A stretch of 64,000 bases of DNA from Lysinibacillus odysseyi 34hs-1 = NBRC 100172 (GTDB lineage: Bacteria; Bacillota; Bacilli; Bacillales_A; Planococcaceae). How positions within the stretch are numbered: position 1 is the stretch's first letter; every line of letters starts with the position of its first letter. Shown here one piece after another: positions 8,564 to 18,407 of this stretch. The stretch covers positions 1-64,000 of the forward strand of contig NZ_BCVX01000011.1 of assembly GCF_001591965.1 (NCBI RefSeq), written 5' to 3'. A program made the position numbers and the translations under genes. The notes beneath the pieces are model-generated. The model worked only from the letters and a program-made list of their open reading frames with translations, had not been told where the DNA came from and did not search any database.

Positions 8564-9247
8564 ATGAAATTCGCAGTACTCGTTTTCCCTGGGTCAAACT
8601 GTGACATCGATATGTACCATGCAATCAAGGATGAACTAGGTGAAGAAGTAGAATTCGTTTGGCATTCAGAAACAGATCTCAGCAATTTTGATGGTATTTT
8701 GGTACCAGGGGGCTTCTCCTACGGGGACTACTTACGTTGCGGGGCGATGGCCAATCAATCTAATATTATGTCAGAAGTAAAAAAAGCTGCCGAAGCAGGC
8801 AAACCGGTATTAGGCGTATGTAATGGTTTTCAAATTTTAACCGAAGCAGGGCTGCTGCCGGGCGCACTCCTCCGAAATAAGAATTTAAAATTCATGTGCC
8901 GCCCAGTACAGCTGAAAGTGGAAAACAACAGCACTCTCTTTACAAGTCAGTATGAACAAGGAGAAGTCATTACAGTTCCGATCGCTCATGGCGAGGGTAA
9001 CTATTATTGTGATGAAGAGACATTAGAAAGATTAAAAGAAAACAATCAAATCGTATTCACATATTCAGGGGAAAATCCGAATGGCTCTCTTGAAGATATT
9101 GCTGGCATTATCAATGAACGTGGAAATGTTCTTGGCATGATGCCTCACCCCGAACGTGCAGTTGATGCATTGGTAGGCGGAGCAGATGGTCTAAAGTTAT
9201 TTAAATCAATTGTAAAGCAGTGGAGGGAAAATCATGTCAACAACTAA
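8564..9247 (+). CDS. purQ: FGAM synthase glutaminase subunit
   Basis: Class I glutamine amidotransferase of 227 residues that provides ammonia to PurL. The catalytic triad is visible: C86 in GVCNGFQ, H195 and E197 in [17 protein letters not shown] near 49-58 is the oxyanion/glutamine region. Its 3' end overlaps purL by 14 bases, so the two subunits are translationally coupled. Confidence 0.97.
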   Translation: MKFAVLVFPGSNCDIDMYHAIKDELGEEVEFVWHSETDLSNFDGILVPGGFSYGDYLRCGAMANQSNIMSEVKKAAEAGKPVLGVCNGFQILTEAGLLPGALLRNKNLKFMCRPVQLKVENNSTLFTSQYEQGEVITVPIAHGEGNYYCDEETLERLKENNQIVFTYSGENPNGSLEDIAGIINERGNVLGMMPHPERAVDALVGGADGLKLFKSIVKQWRENHVNN

Positions 9248-11465
9248 GTTTGAGCCAACAGCGGAGCAAATTAAAGAAGAAAAGCTATATGCTCAGATGG
9301 GTATGTCAGATGAAGAATACACAATGGTGGAAGGGATTTTAGGTCGCCTCCCAAACTGGACAGAGACAGGCCTTTTCTCCGTAATGTGGTCTGAACACTG
9401 CTCTTACAAAAACTCAAAACCTGTGCTGCGCAAGTTCCCGACAAAGGGGCCTCAAGTACTTCAGGGTCCTGGAGAAGGAGCCGGGATTGTAGATATTGGG
9501 GACGAGCAGGCGGTTGTATTCAAAATGGAATCACATAACCATCCATCTGCGATTGAACCTTACCAGGGAGCGGCAACAGGTGTCGGTGGTATTATCCGTG
9601 ACGTTTTCTCGATGGGAGCACGTCCTATCGCGATGCTGAATTCATTGCGTTTTGGTGAGCTGAAGTCAGCGCGTGGAAAATACTTGTTCGAGGAAGTAGT
9701 CGCAGGAATCGCAGGATATGGCAACTGTATTGGTATTCCGACAGTGGGAGGAGAAATCCAATTTGATCCTTGCTATGAAGGAAACCCGCTAGTTAATGCT
9801 ATGTGCGTGGGATTGATTGATCATAAGGATATTCAGCGTGGTATTGCAGCCGGTGTGGGTAACACGGTTATGTATGTCGGAGCAAAAACAGGACGTGATG
9901 GTATTCATGGTGCAACATTTGCATCCGAAGAATTAACGGAAGATTCGGAAGACAAAAGACCGGCAGTACAAGTAGGAGATCCATTTATGGAGAAGCTTTT
10001 ACTTGAAGCTTGTTTAGAAGTAGTGAAATCAGACGCATTAGTAGGGATTCAGGATATGGGTGCCGCAGGTCTTACGTCTTCTTCAGCAGAGATGGCTTCT
10101 AAAGCAGGCTCTGGGGTAGAAATGAACTTGAATCTTGTACCGCAGCGTGAAACAGGAATGACAGCTTACGAGATGATGCTATCTGAATCACAGGAGCGTA
10201 TGCTGCTTGTTGTGAAAAAGGGCCGGGAAGATGAAATCAAGGCTATCTTTGAGAAATACGATTTGGATGCTGTAGCAATAGGCCGTGTGACAGATGACAA
10301 AATGCTTCGTCTGCTTCATAAAGGAGAAGTCGTAGCAGAAGTGCCGGCAGATGCTCTTGCTGAAGATGCGCCTGTTTACCATAAGCCATCTGCAGAGCCT
10401 GCTTATTATGCTGAGTTCCAGTCAAAGGAAAACACTGAGCCGCAAGTAGCTGATTACAAGGAAACATTGACAGCTCTTTTAAAAGCACCGACAGTGGCTT
10501 CCAAAGAGTGGGTATACGGTCAATATGACTACCAAGTACGGACAAATACAGTAGTAGCACCTGGTTCTGATGCGGCTGTATTGCGTGTGCGAGGTACAAA
10601 TAAAGGGCTGGCTATGACAACTGATTGTAATTCCCGTTATATTTACCTTGACCCAGAAACAGGTGGAAAAATTGCGGTGGCAGAAGCAGCACGAAATATT
10701 GTTTGCTCTGGGGGCGAACCGCTTGCCATTACGGACTGCTTGAACTTTGGCAATCCGGAGAAGCCGGAAATCTTTTGGCAGATTGAAAAGTCGGCTGATG
10801 GAATCGCTGCAGCATGTACAGCGCTAAATGCGCCAGTCATCGGCGGAAATGTATCCCTTTATAATGAACGTTCAGGTGTAGCAGTTTATCCAACACCGAC
10901 AATCGGGATGGTTGGTTTAGTAAAAGAATTAGAGCATGTTACGACTCAACATGTAAAACAAGCAGGAGACATCGTGTACTTGATTGGTGAAACAAGAACG
11001 GAATTCGGTGGTTCGGAGCTTCAGAAATTAGTAGAGGGTGAAATTTCAGGTAAAGCCCCATCAATCGATTTAGATGTTGAAGCAGCACGACAAGCAGCTA
11101 TTCTAGCAGCAATCCGTGCAGGTTTAGTAGAGTCAGCACATGATGTTTCTGAAGGTGGTGTAGCAGTAGCACTAGCTGAGAAAACATTTGCTTCAGATTC
11201 ATTAGGTGTCAATGTTACATTAGCAGGTTCTGCCGTTACAGTGTTATTCTCTGAATCTCAATCACGTTTTGTGTTAACAGTTAAAGAGGAAAATGCAAAA
11301 GCATTTGAAGAAATCGTAAAGGATGCACAAAAGATCGGTGTCGTAACAGAAGAGGCGAAACTAACAATCAACGGTGACAACGGTGTGCTTATTGAAGGTA
11401 CAGTGGAGGAATTCCGTTCGGCTTGGAAAGGAGCAATCCCATGCTTGCTGAAATCAGAGGCTTAA
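9234..11465 (+). CDS. purL: FGAM synthase large subunit
   Basis: Small-form PurL of 743 residues; it makes FGAM from FGAR, ATP and the ammonia delivered by PurQ. Conserved stretches include [35 protein letters not shown] and the C-terminal [25 protein letters not shown] precedes the ATG inside the end of purQ. Its end overlaps purF by 25 bases. Confidence 0.97.
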   Translation: MSTTKFEPTAEQIKEEKLYAQMGMSDEEYTMVEGILGRLPNWTETGLFSVMWSEHCSYKNSKPVLRKFPTKGPQVLQGPGEGAGIVDIGDEQAVVFKMESHNHPSAIEPYQGAATGVGGIIRDVFSMGARPIAMLNSLRFGELKSARGKYLFEEVVAGIAGYGNCIGIPTVGGEIQFDPCYEGNPLVNAMCVGLIDHKDIQRGIAAGVGNTVMYVGAKTGRDGIHGATFASEELTEDSEDKRPAVQVGDPFMEKLLLEACLEVVKSDALVGIQDMGAAGLTSSSAEMASKAGSGVEMNLNLVPQRETGMTAYEMMLSESQERMLLVVKKGREDEIKAIFEKYDLDAVAIGRVTDDKMLRLLHKGEVVAEVPADALAEDAPVYHKPSAEPAYYAEFQSKENTEPQVADYKETLTALLKAPTVASKEWVYGQYDYQVRTNTVVAPGSDAAVLRVRGTNKGLAMTTDCNSRYIYLDPETGGKIAVAEAARNIVCSGGEPLAITDCLNFGNPEKPEIFWQIEKSADGIAAACTALNAPVIGGNVSLYNERSGVAVYPTPTIGMVGLVKELEHVTTQHVKQAGDIVYLIGETRTEFGGSELQKLVEGEISGKAPSIDLDVEAARQAAILAAIRAGLVESAHDVSEGGVAVALAEKTFASDSLGVNVTLAGSAVTVLFSESQSRFVLTVKEENAKAFEEIVKDAQKIGVVTEEAKLTINGDNGVLIEGTVEEFRSAWKGAIPCLLKSEA

Positions 11466-12865
11466 ATGAGGAATGTGGTGTTTTCGGAATATGGGGTCAT
11501 AAAGAGGCAGCGCAGTTAAGCTATTACGGTTTGCATGCCCTGCAGCACCGCGGACAGGAAGGAGCTGGCATCGTCACAACAGACGGCCAGCAGCTTCGTG
11601 CGGTCAAGGGCGAAGGACTCGTAAATGATGTATTCAATGAAGAAAAATTGCATACGGCCATTGGACATGCAGCCATTGCCCATGCCAGATATGCAACAGC
11701 GGGTGGCAATGGTATTGAAAATGTGCAGCCGCTGCTTTTCCGTTCATCAACAGGCTCACTGGCAATCGCGCATAATGGTAATCTAGTAAACGCTACGCAT
11801 CTAAAGCAATATTTAGAGCGCTCAGGCAGTATATTTAACTCAACTTCCGATACGGAAGTAGTCGTCCATTTAATCAAAAAGAGCTCACATTCGCCGTTCC
11901 GGGCAAAGGTGAAAAATGCTCTTTCCTTATTGAAAGGCGCCTTCTCTATTCTACTATTAACAACTGATTCAATGATTGTAGCACGTGACCGTAATGGGCT
12001 GCGTCCTTTAGCGCTTGGCAAGCTGGGTGATGCATGGGTTGTCGCTTCTGAAACATGTGCCTTTGACCTCATTGGTGCTGAATATGTCCGGGAGGTAGAA
12101 CCGGGAGAATTATTGATTATTTCAAACAATGGGCTGGAAGTGGACAGTTATGTTGAAAAGGAACAGCGGACGATGTGCGCAATGGAATATGTCTACCTTG
12201 CCCGTCCAGACTCTAATATCGACGGCATTAATGTCCATATGGCACGTAAACGTATGGGCAAAGAACTTGCACGGGAATGTATGCACATTGAGGCTGATGT
12301 AGTAACAGGCGTGCCGGATTCCAGTATTTCCGCGGCTATTGGTTTTGCAGAGGAAAGCGGTATTCCTTATGAGCTTGGCCTGATTAAAAACCGTTATGTA
12401 GGTCGTACGTTTATTCAGCCTACACAGGAGCTACGTGAGCGCGGAGTGAAAATGAAGCTTTCTCCAGTTGTACAGGTCGTAAAAGGAAAGCGTGTGATTA
12501 TGGTAGATGATTCGATTGTACGTGGCACAACATCCCGCCGTATCGTGCGTATGCTCAAGGAAGCCGGAGCAAAAGAGGTACATGTTGTGATTTCGTCGCC
12601 GCCAATGACAGATCCATGTTTCTACGGCATTGATACTTCAACACATGAAGAGCTTATTGCCTCAAGTCAGAATGTGGAAGAAATCCGTCAGACTATTGGT
12701 GCAGACTCCCTGACATTCCTCTCGGCTGAAGGGTTGATAAAAGCGATTGAACGACCATTTGAAGATGAAAACGGCGGGCTTTGTATGGCATGCTTTACAG
12801 GAAAATATCCTACTGAAATTTTCCCAGACACGATTTTGCCACATGAAAAAGAATTGTTACGTTAA
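11441..12865 (+). CDS. purF: Amidophosphoribosyltransferase
   Basis: Glutamine PRPP amidotransferase, first committed step of purine synthesis, 474 residues. It starts [12 protein letters not shown], the 11-residue propeptide of the Bacillus enzyme; processing exposes C12 as the N-terminal nucleophile. The PRPP loop [13 protein letters not shown] is present. Cysteines at the expected [4Fe-4S] positions (MCAMEY, DPCFYG, LCMACF) indicate the oxygen-labile Bacillus type. I chose the ATG at 11441 because of GGAAAGGAG 8 bases upstream; a TTG at 11423 is before that site. Confidence 0.97.
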   Translation: MLAEIRGLNEECGVFGIWGHKEAAQLSYYGLHALQHRGQEGAGIVTTDGQQLRAVKGEGLVNDVFNEEKLHTAIGHAAIAHARYATAGGNGIENVQPLLFRSSTGSLAIAHNGNLVNATHLKQYLERSGSIFNSTSDTEVVVHLIKKSSHSPFRAKVKNALSLLKGAFSILLLTTDSMIVARDRNGLRPLALGKLGDAWVVASETCAFDLIGAEYVREVEPGELLIISNNGLEVDSYVEKEQRTMCAMEYVYLARPDSNIDGINVHMARKRMGKELARECMHIEADVVTGVPDSSISAAIGFAEESGIPYELGLIKNRYVGRTFIQPTQELRERGVKMKLSPVVQVVKGKRVIMVDDSIVRGTTSRRIVRMLKEAGAKEVHVVISSPPMTDPCFYGIDTSTHEELIASSQNVEEIRQTIGADSLTFLSAEGLIKAIERPFEDENGGLCMACFTGKYPTEIFPDTILPHEKELLR

Positions 12866-12880
12866 TGGAGGAGAATGAAG

Positions 12881-13939
12881 ATGTCTAAAGCCTATGAACA
12901 AGCAGGCGTAAATATTGAAGCAGGATATGAAGCAGTAAAACGCATGAAATCCCATGTAGAACGTACAAATCGTCTCGGTGTGATGGGCACGTTTGGCGGA
13001 TTCGGCGGCATGTTTGATCTGTCTGCATTGAACTTGAAAGAGCCGGTTCTGATTTCGGGTACAGATGGGGTAGGGACAAAGCTGAAATTGGCATTCATGG
13101 TAGATAAGCACGATACAATCGGCATCGATTGTGTAGCAATGTGCGTCAACGACATTGTAGCGCAAGGCGCAGAGCCGCTGTATTTCCTCGACTATGTAGC
13201 TGTAGGAAAAGCAGACCCTGCAAAAATCGAGCAGATTGTAAAAGGTGTAGCAGACGGCTGTGTGCAATCGGGTGCTGCCCTGATTGGCGGCGAGACAGCT
13301 GAAATGCCTGGTCTTTATGAGGAAGACGAATATGACTTGGCGGGCTTTGCGGTTGGTGCTTGTGAGAAATCGGCTGTCATTACAGGTGAAAGAATTTCAG
13401 AGGACGATGTGCTGATTGGTCTGGCTTCAAGCGGAGTGCATTCAAACGGCTATTCTTTAGTACGAAAGATCGTCTTTGCGGACAATGATTTTGCAGTAGA
13501 TACAATCGTAGAAGGCTACGAGGATTTAGGACCAATCGGAGAAGCGCTACTTGTGCCGACAAAGCTGTATGCAAAGCCTGTCCTTTCTATGCAAAAGGCC
13601 GGAGATGTGCATGGTTGTGCCCATGTGACGGGCGGCGGCTTTTATGAAAATCTGCCTCGTATGCTCCCACAAGGACTAGCGGCAGAGATTGAACTGGGTT
13701 CTTGGCCGGTGCTTCGCATCTTTGAATTTTTAAAGGAGAAGGGGCAGCTTGCAGATAAGGACCTATACAACGTATTTAATATGGGGATTGGCTTTGTTGT
13801 TGCTGTTCCGGAAGCAGAAGCGGAAAAAGTGATGGCTGCTGCAGAAACAAATGGTGAAAAAGCTTACCGAATCGGCCGCGTTGTAAAAGGCGAGGGTGTC
13901 CTTTTTAATGGTTTGCATGACGGGAGCTTGGAACAATGA
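12881..13939 (+). CDS. purM: AIR synthetase
   Basis: Phosphoribosylformylglycinamidine cyclo-ligase, 352 residues; closes the imidazole ring of [22 protein letters not shown] and [10 protein letters not shown] are family motifs. The start at 12881 gives [10 protein letters not shown] as in homologues and is 8 bases from GGAGGAG; an ATG two codons upstream (12875) is too close to that site. The stop overlaps purN by 4 bases. Confidence 0.97.
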   Translation: MSKAYEQAGVNIEAGYEAVKRMKSHVERTNRLGVMGTFGGFGGMFDLSALNLKEPVLISGTDGVGTKLKLAFMVDKHDTIGIDCVAMCVNDIVAQGAEPLYFLDYVAVGKADPAKIEQIVKGVADGCVQSGAALIGGETAEMPGLYEEDEYDLAGFAVGACEKSAVITGERISEDDVLIGLASSGVHSNGYSLVRKIVFADNDFAVDTIVEGYEDLGPIGEALLVPTKLYAKPVLSMQKAGDVHGCAHVTGGGFYENLPRMLPQGLAAEIELGSWPVLRIFEFLKEKGQLADKDLYNVFNMGIGFVVAVPEAEAEKVMAAAETNGEKAYRIGRVVKGEGVLFNGLHDGSLEQ

Positions 13940-14499
13940 CGACGAAGATAGCTGTATTCGCTTCAGGAAGCGGCAGTAACTTCCAGGCAATCCAGGAATC
14001 CGTTATAAGCGGCGACTTGCATGCTCAAGTGGCACTTGTTGTAACAGATAAGCCGGGGGCATTTGTTGTAACACGTGCTAAGCAGTTTGATATTCCAGTG
14101 CTTGAGCTTTCGCCGAAACAGTTTAATTCAAAGGCGGATTATGAAGAAGCATTGGTTGAGGAACTTCGGGCGCTTAATGTGGAGTGGATTGTCCTTGCAG
14201 GGTATATGCGTCTCGTAGGAGATGTACTGCTTTCTGCTTATCCTAATCGTATCGTCAATATTCATCCCTCTTTGTTACCTTCCTTCCCAGGCAAGGATGC
14301 TATTGGGCAGGCAATGGAGCACGGAGTGAAGGTGACAGGTGTAACAGTGCATTTTGTAGATGCGGGGATGGATACAGGACCAATCATTTCACAGCAAGCA
14401 GTTGAAGTTGTACTAAATGACCGTGAAGCGACGGAAGAGCGCATTCATGCAGTTGAACATGACCTTTACTCAAAGACGCTGCAATCATTATTCAACTAA
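13936..14499 (+). CDS. purN: GAR transformylase (folate dependent)
   Basis: Phosphoribosylglycinamide formyltransferase, 187 residues; moves a formyl group from 10-formyl-THF to GAR. The catalytic residues N108, H110 ([12 protein letters not shown]) and D146 (DAGMDTG) are present, and the phosphate loop is SGSGSNFQA. The start is coupled to purM through an ATGA overlap. Confidence 0.97.
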   Translation: MTTKIAVFASGSGSNFQAIQESVISGDLHAQVALVVTDKPGAFVVTRAKQFDIPVLELSPKQFNSKADYEEALVEELRALNVEWIVLAGYMRLVGDVLLSAYPNRIVNIHPSLLPSFPGKDAIGQAMEHGVKVTGVTVHFVDAGMDTGPIISQQAVEVVLNDREATEERIHAVEHDLYSKTLQSLFN

Positions 14500-14559
14500 A
14501 ATTTTCGCACTAGTCTGGATTCCAGAGGCAAATGCGTACATAAATTGGAGGACTTTATT

Positions 14560-16095
14560 GTGACTAAACGTGCACTAATCAGTGTTTCGAATAAAGATGG
14601 TATTTTAGAGTTTGCAAAAGAGCTTGTGGCACTAGGCTATGAGGTACTTTCCACAGGCGGGACGAAAAAACTGCTTCAGGATAATGACGTAGCTGTTACA
14701 GCTGTTGATGAAGTAACAAAGTTTCCGGAAATCCTGGATGGCCGTGTGAAAACATTGAATCCAATGATTCATGGCGGCTTACTTGGCAAATTCGATGAAC
14801 CGAGCCATGTTGCCCAAATGGAAGAGCACGGAATCGAGCCGATTGAAATCGTCTGTGTAAACCTTTACCCATTTATTGAGACCATCTCTAAGCCCGATGT
14901 GACATGGGAAGATGCTATTGAAAATATTGATATCGGCGGGCCGACAATGCTTCGTTCAGCAGCAAAAAACCATGACTATGTGACGGTAATCGTAGATGCA
15001 AACGACTATCCACAGGTGCTGGAAGAATTAAAGGCAGATGGGAAAACAACAATCGAAACACGCCGTCGTTTAGCGGCAAAAGTATTCCGCCATACGGCAG
15101 CTTATGATTCCTATATCTCTAACCATTTAACAGAAGCAATTGGAGAAGAGTTCCCTGAGAATTTAACATTGACGTATGAATTGAAACAAAACTTGCGTTA
15201 TGGTGAAAATCCACACCAAAAAGCGGCATTTTATCAAAAACGTCTTGGCTCGGATTTCTCGATTGCCTATGCAAAGCAGCTGCACGGGAAAGAGCTTTCC
15301 TATAACAATATTCAGGATGCCAATGCAGCGCTGCAGATCGTGAAGGAATTTGAAATGCCTGCAGCCGTAGCTGTAAAGCATATGAATCCTTGTGGTGTTG
15401 GGACAGGTACTACAATTGAAGAAGCGTTTAATAAAGCATATGAAGCAGATCCAACATCTATTTTTGGCGGGATCATCGCCCTTAACAAAGGAGTTGATCA
15501 AGCTACTGCCGAAAAGCTTTCCGGCATCTTCCTGGAGATTATTATTGCCCCTTCATTTACGGATGAAGCACTGAACATCCTGACACAAAAGAAAAATATC
15601 CGCCTTATGACGATTGATTTCTCACAGGCAAAGCAGGACAAATTTAATGTTGTATCAGTAGAAGGCGGCCTATTAGTCCAAGAGCCGGATCGCTTTGGCT
15701 TTAACGAGGCGGATATCAAAGTTGTGACAGACCGCGAGCCGACTGAAGAAGAATGGAAAGCAATGAAGCTGGGCTGGGCAGTAGTGAAGCATGTGAAATC
15801 AAATGCCATTGTTGTAACGGACAGTCAAATGACAGTTGGAGTCGGTGCCGGTCAGATGAATCGCGTCGGTGCGGCAAAAATTGCCTTTGAACAAGCTGGA
15901 GATAAAGCAAAAGGGGCAGCGCTTGCATCGGATGCATTTTTCCCGATGAATGATACAGTGGAAGCAGCAGCAGCGGCTGGTATTACGGCGATCATTCAAC
16001 CGGGTGGATCGATCAAGGACCAAGATTCAATCGACATGGCGAATAAGCATGGAATTGCGATGGTGTTTACAGGGGTACGTCACTTCAAACATTAA
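14560..16095 (+). CDS. purH: Bifunctional AICAR transformylase/IMP cyclohydrolase
   Basis: Final two steps to IMP, 511 residues. The N-terminal ~200 residues form the MGS-like IMP cyclohydrolase ([23 protein letters not shown]). The C-terminal part is the AICAR formyltransferase with [10 protein letters not shown]. Translation starts at GTG 14560 behind TTGGAGGAC; the open frame extends to a TTG at 14545 that lies inside this ribosome binding site. purH is the last gene before the interruption that separates purD. There is no clear terminator directly behind it. Confidence 0.96.
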   Translation: MTKRALISVSNKDGILEFAKELVALGYEVLSTGGTKKLLQDNDVAVTAVDEVTKFPEILDGRVKTLNPMIHGGLLGKFDEPSHVAQMEEHGIEPIEIVCVNLYPFIETISKPDVTWEDAIENIDIGGPTMLRSAAKNHDYVTVIVDANDYPQVLEELKADGKTTIETRRRLAAKVFRHTAAYDSYISNHLTEAIGEEFPENLTLTYELKQNLRYGENPHQKAAFYQKRLGSDFSIAYAKQLHGKELSYNNIQDANAALQIVKEFEMPAAVAVKHMNPCGVGTGTTIEEAFNKAYEADPTSIFGGIIALNKGVDQATAEKLSGIFLEIIIAPSFTDEALNILTQKKNIRLMTIDFSQAKQDKFNVVSVEGGLLVQEPDRFGFNEADIKVVTDREPTEEEWKAMKLGWAVVKHVKSNAIVVTDSQMTVGVGAGQMNRVGAAKIAFEQAGDKAKGAALASDAFFPMNDTVEAAAAAGITAIIQPGGSIKDQDSIDMANKHGIAMVFTGVRHFKH

Positions 16096-16211
16096 AATTC
16101 GCGGGTAAATCCTTTGGAAAAGCCGGTATTTGAACGAAATTCACGGGTAAAGCGAGGATTTCCGCGGATAAGCTTTCTAAAATCGCGGGTATTTTAAAAA
16201 ACACGGGTAAA
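16096..16211. repeat. Degenerate repeat with ~21-base period
   Basis: Six units with core CGCGGGTA or a close variant follow purH. The cores sit at about 16100, 16121, 16142, 16163, 16184 and 16202, i.e. 18 to 22 bases apart. The spacers are A/T-rich. A related core (CACGGGTAAAC) recurs in the terminator behind purD (17926). The period is close to two turns of DNA, so all cores face the same side of the helix. No coding frame is kept. Confidence 0.7.
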
Positions 16212-16310
16212 CTATCCATTCCTGCAGGCAATTTATTCAATTGATTGTCTTGTTCGATATTTTGATAAAAAAGGCTAGTCTGTTTATCTTTTGCAAGCTA
16301 TAATAGAATA

Positions 16311-16598
16311 ATGTTTCGCCATTGTTCTGGCCGGATAATGGCAGAAGCGTTTGAAAAAAGCTGTATTCTTCTTTCTGGCCGGAAGAGGAAAATAGCTGGG
16401 CACATGGCTTTGGCCGGACATGTCGCCGATAAAAAATGTACAGCCCAGTATGTCTTCACTTTGGCCGGAGGAGACAGAAAGGCAACATCTGTACAATAGC
16501 GCATTGAATATGACTATTCTGGTCGGGTACGATTATCAGATGGTTATTGTAGGATGCAGAACGCTCGCTTAATTCTAGATAAGGCGGGCGTTTTTTTT
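16311..16598 (+). ncRNA. Candidate structured RNA upstream of purD
   Basis: Four stem-loops each show TGGCCGGA or TCTGGCCGG in the loop. H1: GCCATT/AATGGC (16318-16342). H2: a ~14-pair stem 16359-16373 with 16383-16397. H3: ACATG/CATGT (16402-16423), inside CTGGGC/GCCCAG (16396-16448). H4: TGTCTTC/GGAGACA (16451-16476), inside TGTACAG/CTGTACA (16437-16495). H3 and H4 share a 12-base loop differing in one base. A fifth, altered motif TGGTCGGG is at 16520. TATAAT (16299-16304) precedes the element and a strong terminator ends it. I match it to no RNA family I know. It could be a free small RNA or a leader controlling purD. Confidence 0.6.
16560..16598 (+). terminator. Intrinsic terminator just upstream of purD
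   Basis: AACGCTCGCTT (16560-16570) pairs with AAGGCGGGCGTT (16581-16592) in 11 pairs, followed by a run of eight to nine T. It ends the candidate RNA and lies only ~35 bases before the purD start, so read-through or attenuation would set purD expression. Confidence 0.88.
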
Positions 16599-16632
16599 AT
16601 ATAAAAAAACAGGATTTCGGGAGGATAATTGC

Positions 16633-17883
16633 ATGAAGGTTCTAGTAATCGGAAGTGGCGGCCGTGAGCATGCCATCGCAAAGCAGTTCAACGATGCGCC
16701 ATCAGTGGAGAAGGTATTTGTAGCACCAGGCAATGACGGCATGAAAAACCATGCAGAAGTTATCAGCATTGATGCAATGGATTTTGAAAAATTAGCGGCA
16801 TTTGCAAAGGAACAAGCAATTGATCTGACGTTTGTAGGGCCAGAACAGCCGCTTGCTGCAGGAATTGTTGATTATTTTCAGGCTGAAGGATTATTAGTTT
16901 TCGGGCCGACAAAAACAGCTGCACAAATTGAAGGCTCAAAATCCTACGCAAAGGAAATCATGAAAAAATATAGTATCCCTACAGCAGCATATCAAACATT
17001 TACAGAAGCAGAGCCTGCCATTACTTATATTAAGGAGCAGGGAGCACCAATTGTCGTCAAAGCAGACGGGTTAGCGGCAGGAAAGGGTGTTATCGTCGCG
17101 ATGACAGAAGAAGAAGCGATTGAAGCTATAAATGATATGATCGGCAATCAGCGCTTCGGTGATTCTTCATCACGTGTAGTGATCGAGGAGTTCCTGGAAG
17201 GGGAAGAATTTTCGTTTATGTCATTTGTACATAAAGGGCAAATTTACCCGATGGTGATCGCACAGGATCACAAACGCGCCTATGACGGAGATGAAGGACC
17301 AAATACAGGAGGGATGGGAGCTTATTCACCAGTACCGCAAATCCCGCAGGAAATGGTATCCCGTGCCTACATTGAAATCGTTGAGCCGACAGTAAAGGCG
17401 ATGGAGGAGGAAGGAGCATCCTTTACAGGTATCCTTTACGCAGGGCTTATCTTAACGGCAGCAGGGCCGAAAGTGATTGAATTCAATGCTCGTTTTGGTG
17501 ATCCTGAAACACAGGTAGTACTACCGCGTATGGCTTCAGATTTTGGTTTGTTTATGAAAGCCCTAATGGAAGAAAAATACTTTGATTTACAATGGCATAA
17601 TGAAGCAGTTTTAGGAGTCGTAGTAGCTGCTGAGGGCTATCCGGGAGATGTGGAAAAAGGAAATCCATTACCGGATCTTGCTAATGTGGAGCTGCCTGTC
17701 TATCATGCAGGAACGAAGCAGGTAGACGATCAATTTGTAGGAAATGGCGGACGAGTACTGCTCATAGCAGCTAAAGCTGATTCACTGAAGGAAGCACAAG
17801 AAAAAGTATACACAGAGCTTGGCAAGAAGGAATGGGATAAGTTCTTCTACCGCAAAGATATCGGCTGGCGTACTTTTCAGTGA
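16633..17883 (+). CDS. purD: GAR synthetase
   Basis: Phosphoribosylamine-glycine ligase of 416 residues, ATP-grasp fold; second step of purine synthesis. Motifs GSGGREHAIA (near residue 7), VKADGLAAGKGV, GGMGAYSP and EFNARFGDPE are all present. TCGGGAGGA precedes the ATG. In B. subtilis purD follows purH directly; here it is set apart by about 540 bases with a terminator in between, so it may be expressed separately. Confidence 0.97.
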   Translation: MKVLVIGSGGREHAIAKQFNDAPSVEKVFVAPGNDGMKNHAEVISIDAMDFEKLAAFAKEQAIDLTFVGPEQPLAAGIVDYFQAEGLLVFGPTKTAAQIEGSKSYAKEIMKKYSIPTAAYQTFTEAEPAITYIKEQGAPIVVKADGLAAGKGVIVAMTEEEAIEAINDMIGNQRFGDSSSRVVIEEFLEGEEFSFMSFVHKGQIYPMVIAQDHKRAYDGDEGPNTGGMGAYSPVPQIPQEMVSRAYIEIVEPTVKAMEEEGASFTGILYAGLILTAAGPKVIEFNARFGDPETQVVLPRMASDFGLFMKALMEEKYFDLQWHNEAVLGVVVAAEGYPGDVEKGNPLPDLANVELPVYHAGTKQVDDQFVGNGGRVLLIAAKADSLKEAQEKVYTELGKKEWDKFFYRKDIGWRTFQ

Positions 17884-17917
17884 GACAATATCTTAAGCTA
17901 GAAATATAGTATTAAAT

Positions 17918-17950
17918 AAAGCAGCACGGGTAAACTACCCATGCTGCTTT
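17918..17950. terminator. Terminator hairpin between purD and the minus-strand gene
   Basis: AAAGCAGC/GCTGCTTT outer stem with an inner GGGTA/TACCC stem. T-rich sequence follows on either strand (TTTC on plus, TTTATTTAA on minus), so it may serve both converging genes. Confidence 0.75.
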
Positions 17951-18011
17951 CAATAGAATATGTCATAACAGAAGGCTGATTCCCTGCTAATCCTCTTTTT
18001 ATGACGGTTTC

Positions 18012-18245
18012 CTAATTCATCATATCGTCCTCGTAGCCATAGTCCTCATCATTGACTACCATTGCTGTTACTGGGCAGTATTGATAATAGCCTTCCGCAA
18101 CTTTCATCGCACCGCCAATAACCATTAATTTTCCGATGAGACAGTCAGGTTTACGGGAGATACGTGCTGTACCAAACGATACAAGAGCTATACCGCAGAT
18201 CATACGAATAAAACCGTTTTGTTCAGAAATATTTTCCGATAGCAT
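18012..18245 (-). CDS. Small DUF2892-like membrane protein
   Basis: Protein of 77 residues with two hydrophobic segments (about 12-28 and 41-54) and a cysteine pair (PDCLIG, QYCPVTA), ending in an acidic tail. It resembles the DUF2892 (YgaP-type) membrane family; function is unknown. The ATG at 18245 follows AAGGGAGGTGAT, a near-perfect ribosome binding site; the open frame continues upstream to a TTG at 18263 that lies before it. It stands alone and points toward purD. Confidence 0.7.
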   Translation of the reverse strand: MLSENISEQNGFIRMICGIALVSFGTARISRKPDCLIGKLMVIGGAMKVAEGYYQYCPVTAMVVNDEDYGYEDDMMN

Positions 18246-18407
18246 ACAATCACCTCCCTTCAAAAAAGTAAAATAATCCCTCCGAAGTACTTTGCTTTAT
18301 GAAAGTGCTATGTTACGATAAAATCGTCTACCGAATGAAGGTGCATTTGTAGTATGTGCTGACGGGAAGACACTATACGGGAAGAGATTTTGAAAGGGGT
18401 GTAAGAT

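Noticed and set aside
18264-18407. Possible PurBox (TCTACCGAATGAA) before yerA
   Set aside because: Only a partial match and no inverted partner at the right distance.
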